From Struthio camelus (Eukaryota; Chordata; Aves; Struthioniformes; Struthionidae), in assembly GCF_040807025.1 (NCBI RefSeq), contig NC_090954.1, forward strand, positions 16,930,501 to 16,994,500: a DNA stretch of 64,000 nt. The letters run 5' to 3'. The notes beneath the pieces were generated by a model, which saw only the letters and a list, made by a program, of their open reading frames with translations, had not been told where the DNA came from and made no database searches. The position numbers and the translations under genes were made by a program. Shown here piece after piece: positions 13,571 to 26,939 of this stretch (position 1 is the first letter of the stretch; each line of letters opens with the position of its first letter).

Positions 13571-14072
13571 AGGTAATGGGGCTGCTGGAGCGAGTCTGGC
13601 GAAGGGCCCCGAAGGTGGCTAATGGACTGGAGCCTCTGTCGTTTGAGGAGAGACTGAGAGCTGGGACTGTTCAGTCTGGAGAAGAGAAGGTGGGATCTTA
13701 TCAACGTTTGTAAATGTTTATAAATATTTGGCTGGGAGGGGGTAAAGAAGAGGGAGCGAGACTCTTTACAGGGGTGCCCAGCAGCAGGACAAGAGGCAGT
13801 GGGCACAAACTGAAACACAGGAAGGGTCCGTCTGAACATTAAAAATTGAAAGCTAAGTTGTATGTGTGTGATGTCGTTGTGTCTCCCCCCCCCGCCCCGA
13901 GGGTGACTGGAGCACGTTGCCCAGAGAGGTTGTGGAGCCTCGATCCTTGGAGACATTCAAAAACTTGACTGGACGTGGTCCTGGGCAACCTACTGCAGCT
14001 GCCCCTGCTTGAGCAGGGGCATTGGACTAGATGAACTTCAGAGGTGCCTTCCAACCTCCTTCGTTCTGTGAA

Positions 14073-17000
14073 ATGGATAATCTATTGTTACAACTGATCT
14101 GTAAAATTCCCTCAGTAAAAGGCAAGAGTTTCTTCTGTCTTTGTCATCAGTAATGCTGAAGTATTATCCTTTAGGGTAGATGAAATATTAGTTTGCATTT
14201 TCCAAGCATCTTAAGACAGTTAATACTTGTTTTTCCAAATACTGCAGACCAGAACTCCCATTACTTGCAATTTTAACTTTTTTGGTTTTGTTTGCTCATC
14301 TTTGGAGTCCTTTTTCTTAGCAGTATATGAGTAGATTATCTTATTTTAGGCCTTATGACAGTGGAATAAAATATGGCTTCATTCATTACATTCCGTAATT
14401 CAAAGGCCAAAGGAGACAGTCCTTCTCAAAATAAATTTGACTCTTTCGTGCATGATAGTCTGTCCTAGAATTTGGACTTTATAAACTTGCGGTGGTGGGA
14501 GGTTTCTAAATATCTGTTTTAGGTAAGGATTTTTTTTTTCTTTGCTTGGTTTTCATAGAACCAATTCCAGTCGTCCTTTTACTAGTTCTAGATTGATTTA
14601 TTTTTATATCAATGAAAGTTAGGTAGGAATTAGTCCCCACTTCTCAAAAATTTATGGGAATTTTACTACATCAAACCAGAAATGAATATTTTTCAGATGT
14701 AGTGTTAAAAAATAAAAAATAAAAAGAATTTTGTGAGCAAGTGATCCTGCTGTGGTCAAGCTATAAAAAAATCTGTCCTTAGGCTCTGAGATTTGATCAT
14801 CTTAAAGTTCAATGCATCTTGCACGGCAAATACTAATAAATGGTTATAGAGAACACAGGACTGAGTTTCCAGCATTACAGAAAAGTTAGTTAATGCCTCA
14901 AAAAAATATTTTTTTCTTCCAAAGAAACGCATGCATTGCCAGTGATGTAAGTGGGTTGTGTAAGTAGGGGTATTGTTCATTAATTGCATTGGTAGTACAG
15001 TGGAACCAAAGCAGTTCTGAGTATTTTACAAATACGCAAGGCCAAGCAGTAGCGGTGTGCAGTCAGGGTGCTGACCCTGGTGGCTTATAGATGGGATAGA
15101 CCAGACCCTCTGTGCCGTGGAACAATTATCAGGGAGCTTGTGCATCAGCTAGTCTTGGCCTCTCCCAGTGCTGTGCTGTCCATTACTGTCTTGTGATTGA
15201 ACCATGGTGCTTTGATCTACCTCTGCAGAAAAAGGGATGGCATTTCAAAAAGAATCCTACAGAGATCTGAACAGCCTTGTACCCTGTGTAAGTGCCCTTG
15301 TCCTGAGGCAAATAGTCCTTACTCCAAAGAACTTGAAGTGAAAAAAAGAGTATGTCCCACCTTAATCTGTAGTTTGTGGACTGGTGAGGATAGAAATGAA
15401 AGTCAGTGGAAACAGAAAGTTTGTAGCAGATCTAAGAATAACTGCCAAAAGGTTGGTTTTAAAGTCTTATGGAACATGATATTTTCAGTTATGACATCCT
15501 CATTTCTATGTAGTAATTTTGTTCATAGAGTGATCCAGGAAAAGAGGGTGTTTTAGCTTATTTAGGTGAGCCAGCATGAAGTTGATGTAACTGTTGCCAA
15601 CACATCCATGTGTTTCAGTTCTTTAAATTGCGTTGTACGTGAGGGGAAATGGCAAATAGTAAACATCAAGGATTCACTCAGAGCATTACAGTTTCAGAGG
15701 CATGAAGCTAATACTTATTTGTCTCATTACTGTCACCAGATGAAAGTTAGTCCGTGGATGGCAAAAACTCGTAACTCAGAGCAGACGTAACTACAGAAGA
15801 CCTGTGGGAGGTCATGGATACGACAGCTTCCTAAATTCATATTACAAGCATGTCCTTAATAAGAAATAAGGAAAAAGATGTTCACAGTCCTTCAAAAAGC
15901 TGGTTTTCATTGAAAAAGAGGTGAAAGATTTTTGTTTCCAAGTCTCAGTTGGTCACATCTCTGTCAGTAATAGCATATGGGAGTAGGAAGGGAGCCTAAT
16001 CTTTCCAGTTACTAACTTAACTCTGCAGTATTATCTTACTATATTAATACACCTAATCCATTTTGCTGTATCGTTTGCCTGTTGATATTATCTTGCCTAA
16101 ATATCTCTACAACACTAATAGGAAATAAGTATTGTGTGGGGATCTTTAAATGCAATTTTTGTGTAGAGTTTTTGTTCTTTCTTGGTTTCTCCGACATTGA
16201 CATCTAAAACCCAGCACCCACCGTAGTAATTCACACATAGGATACATCTCAGCAAGCATAACGCGTGTGTGTTTCTGTTGTGTTAGCTTAATTAAGTTAG
16301 CACAGAGGGATTGAAAAGCCTTCTTCAGATGTAAGCTCCTGTGTCTGAAATGAACTGGGAATAATTTTTAATGGAATTCACCCAGATTTTCATATAGCTG
16401 CTAAATGTTGTTAAATGATTTGAATATTTAGAATAGTCAGTAAAGATGTGTAATAATAGATCCCCACTGTGTTTGCATTGCCCATAAAGACAATGTAGTT
16501 TTTGATTTCTGGATTATACTGGGGTTAATGTACTCTGTTTAAGTCTGTACTTAAAACAGTGTTTAGAAGTTACCATTAGTGTGTACGTATGCATGCTTTA
16601 GAAAGTCGGCTGCCTGTTGAATGATGAGAGCTATTGTTGGCGTATTAAGTCATTTGACAACTGCATTGCCTGCCTTTGAAATTTTAGGTGCAGTTTGAGG
16701 TGTCAGCTTTGATTCATAAGGCTACATATGATTTAATTCATAAAGCCATAAATGGGTGTCTGACACACTGCTCTTGTTTGTAATAAAGGTGTGACACTAA
16801 AATATTGATTCATCTCTCCAGTCACCTGGCATGCAAAGGATTACGGAAGGTTTTAACTGTGATGTGCAATGTAAACAGTAAAGTCTGGAAAAGTCTTTAA
16901 ATTCTGTAAAACAGTATATAATATATAAATAAAATACTGTACTACTCCCTATGAGAGCAACAAGTATCAGCCAGGTGTTTTAGTTCAAAGGATTTTGTGT

Positions 17001-20000
17001 ATGGTTCCCCAAAGTGAATTGCAACAGTTAAATGGGGAGAAGTTGCAAGTACTATCGAGGGCTGTGAAATACATTGTCTATGTACACATATTTATTTAAA
17101 GGAGTTTCAGCATCGAACTACACAGTGGTTTTTCTCTGATAACGTAGTCCAAAAGCATATCTTTAACATGAGGTTTTTGTATATGAAGACAGTAGCACTG
17201 CTAGAAAGATTTGGGAGTGAAGCTTACAGTTCAGTAAAGCAGTTAAAAACAACTGGAGGAATTCAATTGCATACAGAGAGATTTTCTCTAAATGTAGTAC
17301 TGAAATATTTGAAATAGCATTTCTCTCTGATTACCATATTTCTAGAAAAATGGTGACAGATGAGAGGGAGCAAAGATGGAGAAAAGCATCACTGAGGATT
17401 TGCAAGTGCAAAGTGACTTAAAAGCTGAAGAAAACTAGGATTGTGTGCATTCTGGGTACTAGCTGTATCCTGGCACTATATGGTGTAAAGGTATGCAAAT
17501 AGATTAGTTCTTTTAGGCTAAAATGTCATTTTTAGATTCTGTAAGATACTTGATTTTTGTATTTGTTGACAGCAGAACCTGCCAAAACTGTGAGCTTTTT
17601 AACACAAAAAATACACGGCCCTTGTTGAATAGGTTTGTTAGCTAAGAAAGAGGTGGAAGCTAAGTGGGAAAAGTGGAAAAAATGTAAACCAAAAGGAGCA
17701 AATACATGTATGTCTTTTTGGTACTGCTGAATATATATTAGTGAGTTCATGGGAAAGACAATTCAAGATATGAAAGGAAGAAGAACTGATTCGCAAACTG
17801 CGGTTCGTGAAAACTAATTTTGCTAAAAGGATTGAGTACCTTATCTGAGTGTTTGGTCTTTTTCTTATAGTCATATGGAATTTGGTTATAAATTTCTAAG
17901 TCTTGTATCAAAAAGACAATTTCGTCCACACAAAATTATCCTTCTGAACTAATGAACAGCTAAATAGTTTGCTACATTTCTTACTGCTTTGTATGTTAAG
18001 TAGTCACAAGACCTTCAAAATGTCAGAAAACCCAGTTTTATACATGGAGAAATGGAGACGTGTGGCTTGATTACTAAAGTCTAAAGAGAAGTAGAGGCAG
18101 AGGGATCAATGAGGATGAAGGGGGGAGAAGTCTCTCGCACTTCACTTCTAGAAGCAGCATGACTGATAATCCATCTCAAGTGTCTCATGTTTCCATTCAA
18201 ATCCAAATCAACTTTCATCTAATTGAAAAATCACAATACTAAAAAATAATCATTCTAAGTAATGTTTCACTTGCGTCGGCATCAGAAAAGTCTGTTACGT
18301 ATTTTTAATGTTAACTGTGAATGTTTTAGATCCTGAGAAGTAATGTAAGTGTCAGTATATTTAGATATAAAACTGGGATAGCAAGGAGGTAGTCTGTATA
18401 AGTAAGAAGTAATCTTTTATTTATCCCTGGAGTGGTATTTTAGGTTTTTGTGATCTATATAATCTGTCTTTTGGATATTCTGGCAGAGGAGTTAAAAGCT
18501 ATTACAAAGTAGGAGTCTGTAAAATTCCTGGTATTGAGGAACTGAATAGAGCCAGGGATTCTAAGATGTAAAGCAAAATATGAGTGCTTCCCCCAACTTT
18601 GATTTTTGTATAAATCCAGATAAAAGCTTTCATTGACTTATTCTCACAGTTCATTACATTTAGCAGGTTAGTGAACCCCCTTGTCAAGTGTATATGCAGA
18701 AAGGGATAAAACCCATCTTGGACTCTTTAGGGTTTCACATAAGTTTGTTTCTTACTTCAGTCTTCCTCTAAAAACTTTAAGGGGCTTGTAAATACCTTCA
18801 GTTCCCCTCAAATCACGCTTACTCCTAATTTTCTCAGTGCACCAGTAAAGAATAACTTGTACTAAAGAATAAAATTTTCAAATCTTCCTCCTCCTGTAGT
18901 AGTTAAATTGATTCACTCCTGCGGAAGTTGTGAAGAAGGACAGTAAATTCCACCAGTACTCTCTCACAAATACATTCATCATTCAGAGCTTATAGAAGAA
19001 GAAAGATGATCATTATGAAGTCTATCCAACATTTTTTGAGGAGTAGAGAGGAAACAGTACAAGATTCTGCAGTCCTCCTTCACAATTCTGTCACCAGGAA
19101 TCTTCCCCTGGAACAGGAAAGATCTTGCTACATCATCGAATAGGCCTCCACCACATCCTGATCATTGTGTTGAGACTGAACTCGTGAAGAACATCTTGCC
19201 AGCCTGTATTAAAGTGCCAGTGTGTCTTCTGTGACAAGATACTTGTTTGGAGAAAGGTGGCCTTCCACATTTCTCACAATTATGCAAGATCTTATAACTC
19301 AAGGAAAATATGAGGATAAGTGGCCTAACAGCTGATAAAAGAAGGCTGTCAAATCGGAAGTTCAGTGTCATCCTTTTTTCTAAAGAATTGTTTTTCTTTT
19401 GTGAATTTCTTTTTCTTTTGTGGTGTTGCTTCTTAATGAAAGCTTGGGTAGAGGATCCGTCACCCTTCTTTTTTTGGGAAGAGAATATAACAACTACAGG
19501 GTGGTTATAAGATGTGAAATACTATAGTAAAGAAATAAGATAGGTAAACAGAAAATGAGTCTTACTTTTTTCCCTGCTGTTGTCTATTTAGTCCCCATCA
19601 GTACGTACGTGTACCGGCACTCAGCAAACAGAGTGGTGAATTTCCTACTTCAAGTGCACAGCTAAAAGTGGCTTTCTTGTCTAATTATTTCTGTGATTTA
19701 AATGCAGTGTTCTCTCCAAATATCAGTAATTTATATCTTTTTTCTTTGGTGAATTACAATTGTATCTCTGTGTTACCTTTGAGGAAATAGCGGTTTTCCT
19801 ATCTGCCAGACAATTCCAGTCTGAGCTGTATAAGCCACATACTATGTACTTGTTTTTCCAGTTTTACATAGAACTTAAACTCTTCATTGAATGTTTTTAT
19901 TGTTAAGGAAAGGCAGCATTGGCCAATCCATAACATATTGACTCTTCTGCTTATACGAATAGTCTCAGATTGATGAGTCACTGTTCATTTTCATTTGAAG

Positions 20001-22199
20001 CTTTTCATGTGAATATTTTTTCCATGCCCTGTTATCTAGCAGCTAAAAATAACTCGCTTGCAAAAATGACAGAACAGATTTTGCAAAGAAATAATAAAAT
20101 CTACTGCTGTGAACATGTCACTTCAGGCAAAAGTAGTTGCTTATGCTGGCTGGAGTATTTTTCCAATGTCTTTAAATAACTTCATTATTCAACAAAATAT
20201 GGTTTAATTATTTAAGTGACAAAAAGATGAGCTTTTAGTACTTACATCGACCCACTATTTACTCTTTTTAGAGTATTTCTTTATATTAGAGCTGCAAGGA
20301 CTTGCAAAACCCCATCTGGCTGGCAAGCTATCTTTTTGTTTACAAAAACAGAAGCTTTTTACTGCTGCAAGCTCTTGCATGTTTCCTGCTGGGATCCCGA
20401 GCTAACATTTTTTGCCAGCAGGCACCACTTTCAGCTCATGGGGACCTGCTGTCACCAAAAGATTTTCCCTCATGTGTCTTGTCTTTTAGATGCAGTGTCT
20501 GAGGTGACTGATCCTTAGGGAATAGTACTTTTTTTTGTCTTTCTGAAGCGCTCTGGTAGGTCCTGTGCGCATTATCTGCTCAGACTGGTGTCTTTAAGCC
20601 CATTTGTGTCGGTTGCTCTCCTCCATCCAACAAGCACCTCTTTGTCTCTGCTGAAATTTCACCGTTGTTTCATAGAGCTCAAATAACTTTTATAACATGT
20701 CTGTCCATGATGTCAACACAGTATACCTGATGTTTACATGATGGTCTGAGATCCATTTATTTACAGTACATATGAGCAGTGGGCAGAGTATGTGGGTGGG
20801 CTTGTTTGCAGGAATTATCTTCTTCGCCTGTTCAGTAAGCGAGCCAGTTGAGTTGCTGCGTAATGATGCTTACGCTTCCCTGTTGAGCAAAAAGTTGAGC
20901 TGGTAGAGAGTTTGAGAGATAGGAGGGGGATGAAGAGATGCTACGGCAAATTGAGCATGGACAAAACAAATTTACTAGTTTCTCCTGGGTTTTTGGTTCT
21001 CCTAAAAACTGTCAAAAATTTGAATTGCTTTTCTGCTGCTCAAATTATTCTGTTATTGGGATGCTTACCTGAGTGGAATTTTTTTCTGTTGTTTTTTTTT
21101 TTTTTGTTAAAGAAAAGGTTAACTGAGATAGAACATGCGGATTTTGAAAATGATAATGTATGCCTCTATTGTACTGAGTGCAGAAGGAGAAAATTTTAGG
21201 AAGGTATTATTTCGTGTCTTCATTACAGTCTTTATCCTCCATCTCTTAATTTAGTCTTTATTGCAAGAGGGAAGTGTCTATGTGTTTTTGCACAGGATGT
21301 TTTCACAAGAAAAGCAGTGAAAGCACCATTACTTAAATGATTTAAGAAGACTAGATAAAGGCCTTCAAAATACTTAGGGCAGAGTAGCTTGATAAGCTGA
21401 CTTGGCCAGAAAAACTTGTTGAGATTCATAAGTAGAATATTCCGTGGTCTCTTTCAGACCAAATTTGGCTTTCATTTAAAGATACCTTTTGACTTCTGTA
21501 GAAACAGTGTTAGAAAAATGCTGCGTTTTTTAGAATATCCCAATTGTTCTGCAAATTGCAGTAATTCCAAGATCTCTGTAGTATTACCATCTGCAGCAAA
21601 CCTCATGTAACACATATGAATTTACTCCCTGAAATCTCCTCAAAACACTGAGACAGTTATATTCTTGCGTAACCTGTTTTTGCTCTGCTACAGTGTCTGA
21701 TCTGCGGCTTATTTCAGGATAGTGAAATGCATCTTTTCCAGAGCGTGCCAGTTAAAGTAGAATCACAGAAAAATATTTCAGGAGTTTGAACTGATACCGC
21801 CATGTGTGAATAACGTTCTCTCAGGGGCAATATATGTTGCTATCATTATGCAGTAGAATCCATGCATTTGTTTTGCTTGTGTGGGTGTAACTTCCTGCTT
21901 TCATAGCTCCTTTGGCATTTTAAGTGAGAATGGCAAGTTTTTGCTCATGTTAGCTACAGGATCAGCTTATTTGGAGCAGAAGTAGAAGGAGCTTTTCTGT
22001 TTTTTTTTTTGTTTTTAGTGATTTTACAGTACAAGTATTTGGTACACTTATAATAGTGATACTTTAACTCTGAGGATGATGTACTTTGATCCTGAACTGG
22101 GATATGAGTAGTTTTACCTTAGGCCAAAAAGTTTATTCAAATCATTTATCAAAAATAACAACAAAGTTAGTCAACTTTCTTAGCTGTCTTTTCTCAGGA
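14073..22199. other. non-coding stretch
   Basis: AT-rich DNA between the first CR1 and an ORF-rich region. The longest open frame (about 119 codons from 15197) has no recognisable domain. Inside it lies a splice-signal-flanked candidate exon, listed separately. At 19187-19260 one frame reads a Cys-x2-Cys followed by two His, but the spacing does not fit a standard zinc finger and the frame closes at once. Otherwise I see nothing here that I can name. Confidence 0.65.
15229..15287 (+). other. candidate internal exon (unverified)
   Basis: A 59-base segment is preceded by a pyrimidine-rich acceptor (GATCTACCTCTGCAG, ending at 15228) and followed directly by a strong donor, GTAAGT, at 15288. Two of the three plus-strand frames are open across it. 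One of them encodes KGMAFQKESYRDLNSLVPC, which I do not recognise. Isolated matches to both splice consensus sequences are common by chance in 64 kb of intron-like DNA. Without transcript evidence this may well be a pseudo-exon. Confidence 0.2.
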
Positions 22200-22669
22200 A
22201 CATCCCCATATATTCTGTAAAGTAAAAATGAAAGTAGCTTTCTCCTACCATGGAGATTCGGGCTTTCTAGAGGGAAAACTGAGTTTAACTGTGCGCTCAG
22301 GAGTTTTTCACAGTGATGACGTTGTTTGGTTATTTTGGTAGTTATAAACTGGAATGACTAGCGGTGGAATTGGAGGGAGAGGAGGTCCTCAGTCAAGGAT
22401 GGATCCGTTGGAAGCCTAAATAATTTTAGTTTCAAAGTAGATGTATCCTGCAATTTGGAAACAATCTTCCGCAATCTTCACTGTTGTAGATCTACCCGCT
22501 GGCCCTGGTGGAATGGTCCTAATATTGCACGTTCTCACTGGGAAACACCATTTTCAAGACGATGGAACTTGTCCTTCCTTCAGAGCACTTTCAAGTAGCA
22601 TCTAGTTCTTTGCCTACTTTCTCATCTCAAAACGGTACTTTCAAGAGATTCAAGATTAAACCTTCTTCT

Positions 22670-22681
22670 CCCCCCCCCCCC
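22670..22681. repeat. poly-C run
   Basis: Twelve consecutive C residues following a pyrimidine-rich stretch (CCTTCTTCT). This is a simple repeat just upstream of the ORF-rich stretch. Confidence 0.9.
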
Positions 22682-22769
22682 AATTGGATACCATTATGAC
22701 AAACCATTGAAGTGTGAACGAATGTAACCAAAGTTTAACTCAATATTTAGTACTCTGGTTTCCCAGTAT

Positions 22770-24100
22770 CATGTTTTCTGTGCTGTGGAACCAATCTTCC
22801 CTTCCTGTGAAGATGCTGCTTCCTTAAAGGACAGAATCACCAATGGTTTCAGAAGCCCTAGGAGTCTAATTTCTTCATCTAAGCAAAGAGAAGATTTTGC
22901 AAGAGATTTAGTAGGGTCAAAAGGATTGTTGTTTATCATAGACTTGAAGCTGAATGTCTTCATTTGCATGTTGCTCAGCAGAAGCTGTGATGATTCCAGT
23001 ACTTTGTAACTATAAATGTCTGTTCCCATGTCTCCCTATCAGTAACCACTTCACAACGAGTCAGGACCATTATCAAGTTCTTCCCCTCTGTAGTCTCAAC
23101 AGTCCTCTTTACAGTGTCAGGAACTGTAGCAGCTTATCGGAACAAGACTTTGTACTCTTATCTGAAGGGCCCAGGTTTGAGGAATATGTTCTGAAAAGTG
23201 CTTTACATTACTGAAGTACTGCTAGAATCTTTGGGATTTTTTTTTAGAATGTCTCTGTTGCTAACTGTCCAGAAACATAGATAAGTTCATCTATTGGCAT
23301 CTGCTAAATTCACTTTTTAGTCTTGGTGAAAGACTAAAAGTAACGGCATTTTTTTTTAACTGCTTTGTGGCATCTTGCTTGATGATTCTTTGCCATGTGT
23401 CTGCGACATCCTTTGTTTTACTACTCTAGTGATGCCTCCAGATTTGTTACCTGGACTCCCCATTCCCTTCAAAATCACCGTTTTGTTTTGTTGATGAATA
23501 ATCTGCAGGCTAGAGAGATTATCTTATACTATGACAGTGGAGTCCCTACAGCGTATACACAAGGACAACATTCCAAATGTCAGCTCTTTTCCAGTTAGTT
23601 GTAAGAGGCACTTTTCTCTTACGATGATGGGCTCATTTAGGCAAGCTGAGAGTAAAGCATCTTTTCTTTCTCAAGGAACAAAATATGTACATCAAAACAT
23701 TGACCCTCAGGACAGTTGGAAATTCATGCCTGGAGTTTTTCTTATAGACTGAGGGCTTTCCTATCCAGAATCTATAACAGTACTGTGTCAATCTTTTGAT
23801 GCAAGTTTTAGTGCCCTTTCAGGAGGTGCTGAATCTCTGTAAGCACTGGGCATGCGTGTTACAATGTGCACTGTATACATTTAAGGGACATCAGATAGCT
23901 GGTTCACAAGAGGGACGTTTAGAGCAATGTTCTCAGCAGTTCATGAAGAAATTGATTCCTTTGCCTTACGTACTAACAAAAAATGCCACTAAGTCTGGAT
24001 GTTTTGATCTTACCAGACCAGACTATGGTTCTATTAACAGTGCTGCCGACATAGAATTCTCTGTATCACTTCTCTCCAAACCTGAAAATTTGTGAAGAAT
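22770..24100. other. ORF-rich stretch of unknown origin
   Basis: Overlapping open frames of 60-100 codons are packed here on the plus strand (22785-23009, 22954-23214, 23395-23598, 23531-23752, 23796-24095), with one on the minus strand (22769-23029). This is the densest run outside the CR1 copies. A decayed coding sequence, such as a retroelement or a retrocopy, would give this pattern by successive frameshifts. I do not recognise any conserved motif with confidence. A weak similarity to reverse-transcriptase-like sequence near 23080-23110 is too short to rely on. There is no LTR, poly-A tail or target-site duplication that I can see. Confidence 0.25.
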
Positions 24101-26939
24101 CACACAAATTAGTGCTCTCTTTTTATCTTAATGAGTAGAGCTGTGAAAAAGTTGTAGCAGTCGCCACTGAGATTTCTTACTCTTCTGCAGACTGAAGTTT
24201 CCAAAGTGCAGCCAATGATGAATCACGCCTGTTGAAATATTCTCCTGGTAACTTGGAACAGGAACTGCATCTTGGTAATAACGCTCTTCCTTGAGTTAGC
24301 ACTAGTGTTCAGTGGCATTAGTCATGGAATACTGTTACCTTATACACCCTGGAAGAGGCAGATTAGAGTCGGCCAATTTGTCGGTTCCCACTTTATGGCG
24401 AATGCAGATGCATGGATTGTTTAAATAACCTGGTTCCTGGAACAAATAAGTTCCTGACTGAAAAACATTTAGCACAAATTTAAACTTAAGTAACGTTTGG
24501 GGAGGGGGGGGTGGAGGAAACTATCAGTCCCCTGAAGACACTTTTGGTTGAAAGCTCTCAACTATTTAAAATCCAAGTGAGAGCCTGGTTAAACACATCG
24601 TTGAGAACTTGGGGAGTTTCACCATTCTTGAAAAAATATACTCTTTTCTATTACAGAAGGGAATTTCCTTTCTACTGTATTCCTACAGATAGATTCTGTA
24701 GAAGCAACAAATTTTCTGCATCCAGCACTACTTTAAGGTATTTGATTTATTTATTTATAAATGTTAAATAATGGAATTTAAGTAACTTTTTTGGATCTGA
24801 CTGTACTGACCATATGTGATGTTGCTAGTGTGCTGGTCTAATTATCTTTTCCTGATAGAACACAGATTCTGGTCTCTTTAGGTCCATCCTTGAGGTGTGT
24901 TCTGTCATAATATTATCTTTCCTTAGACTGAAAAGAGAAATGTGCGTAGTTTCTGAACATTTAAAAATTATTCGTGCATTCCTACCCTCAGTCACTGTGA
25001 GTGTAGGAGATCGTTACAGATCAGCTTTTATTTAACATTGTATGTTGAGAAGCTTGAGCTAATTCCTTTTAGTTCTCTAGACTTTTCTTTTTGCATAGCT
25101 GTGGAAGCAGAATCATGATTTCATCTTCTGATTATCTGTGGTCATCCCTATGTAATTAGAAGGACATTGCATGATAAAGTAAGCGCAATAGAGCTGTTTC
25201 TCTTTCTCAGCTTCTGCTTTGAATAAGCTGGTACTTCAAAGGATACACAGTCTGCCTCATTTCAGAGATACTTGCTTCAAAGCTAGCCACATTTCACAAA
25301 AAGGCAGCTAGTAAAGACCTTCCAAAACCGCTTGCGGTTCTAAAAGGCAGGGGGGAGGGGGAATCCTCAACAAAAATTCCTAGTTGATTAGTTATGCTTT
25401 ACACATTCTTCAGTAGAACCATAAAGTATGTGGTACGATGTTTTTTTTGATAATATCTCAGAAAAGAAGAGATGCAGTTTCATCATCTTGTCCAACCGAT
25501 CATTCTTTTGATCGGTTCTCTAGGCAAATTTTTTGTCCAGAAACAAAGCATTATCAAGGAAAATATTTCTTCATAAAAACTACAGAAGGCATTCTAATAT
25601 GTGTTTTTAGCTACAGACTTGCCTTCCAGAGCCATGAGCTACCGTTGATAGAACTGTGTTTTTATGCCCAACTCAGAAGAGTTGAAACTCATGATTTTTT
25701 TGTTTCATTTTTTTCCTCTTAAATTTAAATCTTCAATCCCAATTTTGTATGACGCATCACAAATAAATACTGCAGTGTCATCTTTTGCCCAGGTGACTTC
25801 CTTCCTGTAGCTGGATCTTGGTTAAGTTGCTAACTGAAAGCAGTGACAAATTATCGACAAGGTAAATTGTAAATGGGAGGTGCAGTGTATTTCCATGCAG
25901 ATGTCAATACATCTGAACAAAATACCCTTGAATGTATCTTTCAGGTGAGCAATGGTATAGCTGTTGGTAAGTTACAAACAGATCTTGTAGCATGATACTG
26001 CAATGCTGAGGATACTTCTTTTTTCTTTTCTTCATTTGGTATGATGTTGTTTGTCTAATGCCTCCAGTACTAGCATTTAGTTTGTTCTTGTCTGGCTTTT
26101 TTATTTGCAATGGGTCTTCCCATATTTCTAAGATTTGTTGAGGAGAGTTTTCCACTGCCTGTACAATGCAAATGCTGCTGTTGAGGCTAAATTTTTTTTT
26201 TTACAGTATTCTCATACGATGTAAACATCCTCAGCATGTTTCCTTGTTTCCTGAGATTACTGTAGCTCCTGGGATTCAGGATGAACTGCAGTGTTTAATT
26301 CAGAGGGTCCCTCATTTGATTAATATACCTTGCAAGTGGCAAACTCTTTATTTCTCAGTGGAGAATATATTTTTAGAAAAGTGATGCTTTATACATATTT
26401 TCATCTTATCATTGAATTCATGATCATTACTTTGAAAGGTGCCAGCAACTTGCAGTCATGTACAGGATTCAACTTGTACCTCACTTTAATTATTTTTTTT
26501 TCCAGACTCCCATTGATTTCTTCTATAGATTTGAAAAAGGAGTGAGAAACTGGGTTGAAGAAGTTGGGCTAGGGGAGAGACCAAATGAGAGTGGCATAAA
26601 GAAATAATATGGAATGGGTGAATGTAGAAAGGAGTGCAGTTATTAAATTTGTGCATATGAAATTTATGTAGAGTGAACATGCCATTCATGCAGTGAGTTC
26701 ACTGTTTTCTTAGGATTGGCTATTTTGGCAATCATGTCTTAGAATCCTGGAATAATCTTACAGATCCTTGTCTTTCCTTTTTCATGTTCTCTGATAATGG
26801 TATTTGCATGACTTTGAAGCAGAAAGGACAATGAAACACTGCAGAATTGCTTAGCAAAACACTCTTTTGTTCTATCTAACCTGGATCATTCTTACTGTAA
26901 TTTAAGCCAGGTCATGTTTATCAGGGCACAAGTAAGCAT
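24101..26939. other. non-coding stretch
   Basis: AT-rich sequence with short open frames only. G-rich spots occur near 24499-24515 and 25349-25362. At 26219-26231 the sequence TGTAAACATCCTC matches the start of the miR-30 family, but no foldback partner lies nearby. I see no gene or named repeat. Confidence 0.65.

Larger units (their letters stand above)
12870..14072 (+). mobile_element. CR1 LINE, 5'-truncated, plus strand
   Basis: A non-LTR retrotransposon of the CR1 family, about 1.2 kb, running from the middle of the ORF2 reverse transcriptase to the 3' end. The upstream part encodes the RT motif FSKAFD (from about 12894), which carries the first catalytic aspartate. Later come the LGPVLF region (near 13100) and the AxDD motif, here FAGD at 13165-13176. 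After that the typical CR1 C-terminal and 3'UTR sequence follows, with the characteristic final segment (AGCAGGGGCATTGGACTAGA near 14014) ending in TTCTGTGAAAT. The GC content is much higher than in the flanks. 5' truncation is normal for CR1, which starts reverse transcription at the 3' end. Several frameshifts and stops show it is dead. I am sure of the family but not of the subfamily. Confidence 0.96.

Noticed and set aside
13090..13956. The longest open frame in the window, 288 codons on the minus strand
   Set aside because: It is antisense to the plus-strand CR1. GC-rich CR1 sequence has few stops on the opposite strand. It has no domain and is Pro/Ser/His-rich low-complexity translation.
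19187..19260. Cys-x2-Cys followed by two His, like a zinc finger
   Set aside because: The spacing is not standard (Cys-x2-Cys-x11-His-x2-His), the frame closes shortly after and has no neighbours of the same type.
23080..23110. Weak resemblance to reverse-transcriptase-like sequence in one frame
   Set aside because: Only a few residues agree and no further motif follows in order. Too short to call a retroelement.
26219..26240. TGTAAACATCCTC, identical to the first 13 bases of the miR-30 family
   Set aside because: No complementary arm is present within about 80 bases on either side, and the rest of the mature sequence does not match. Probably chance.
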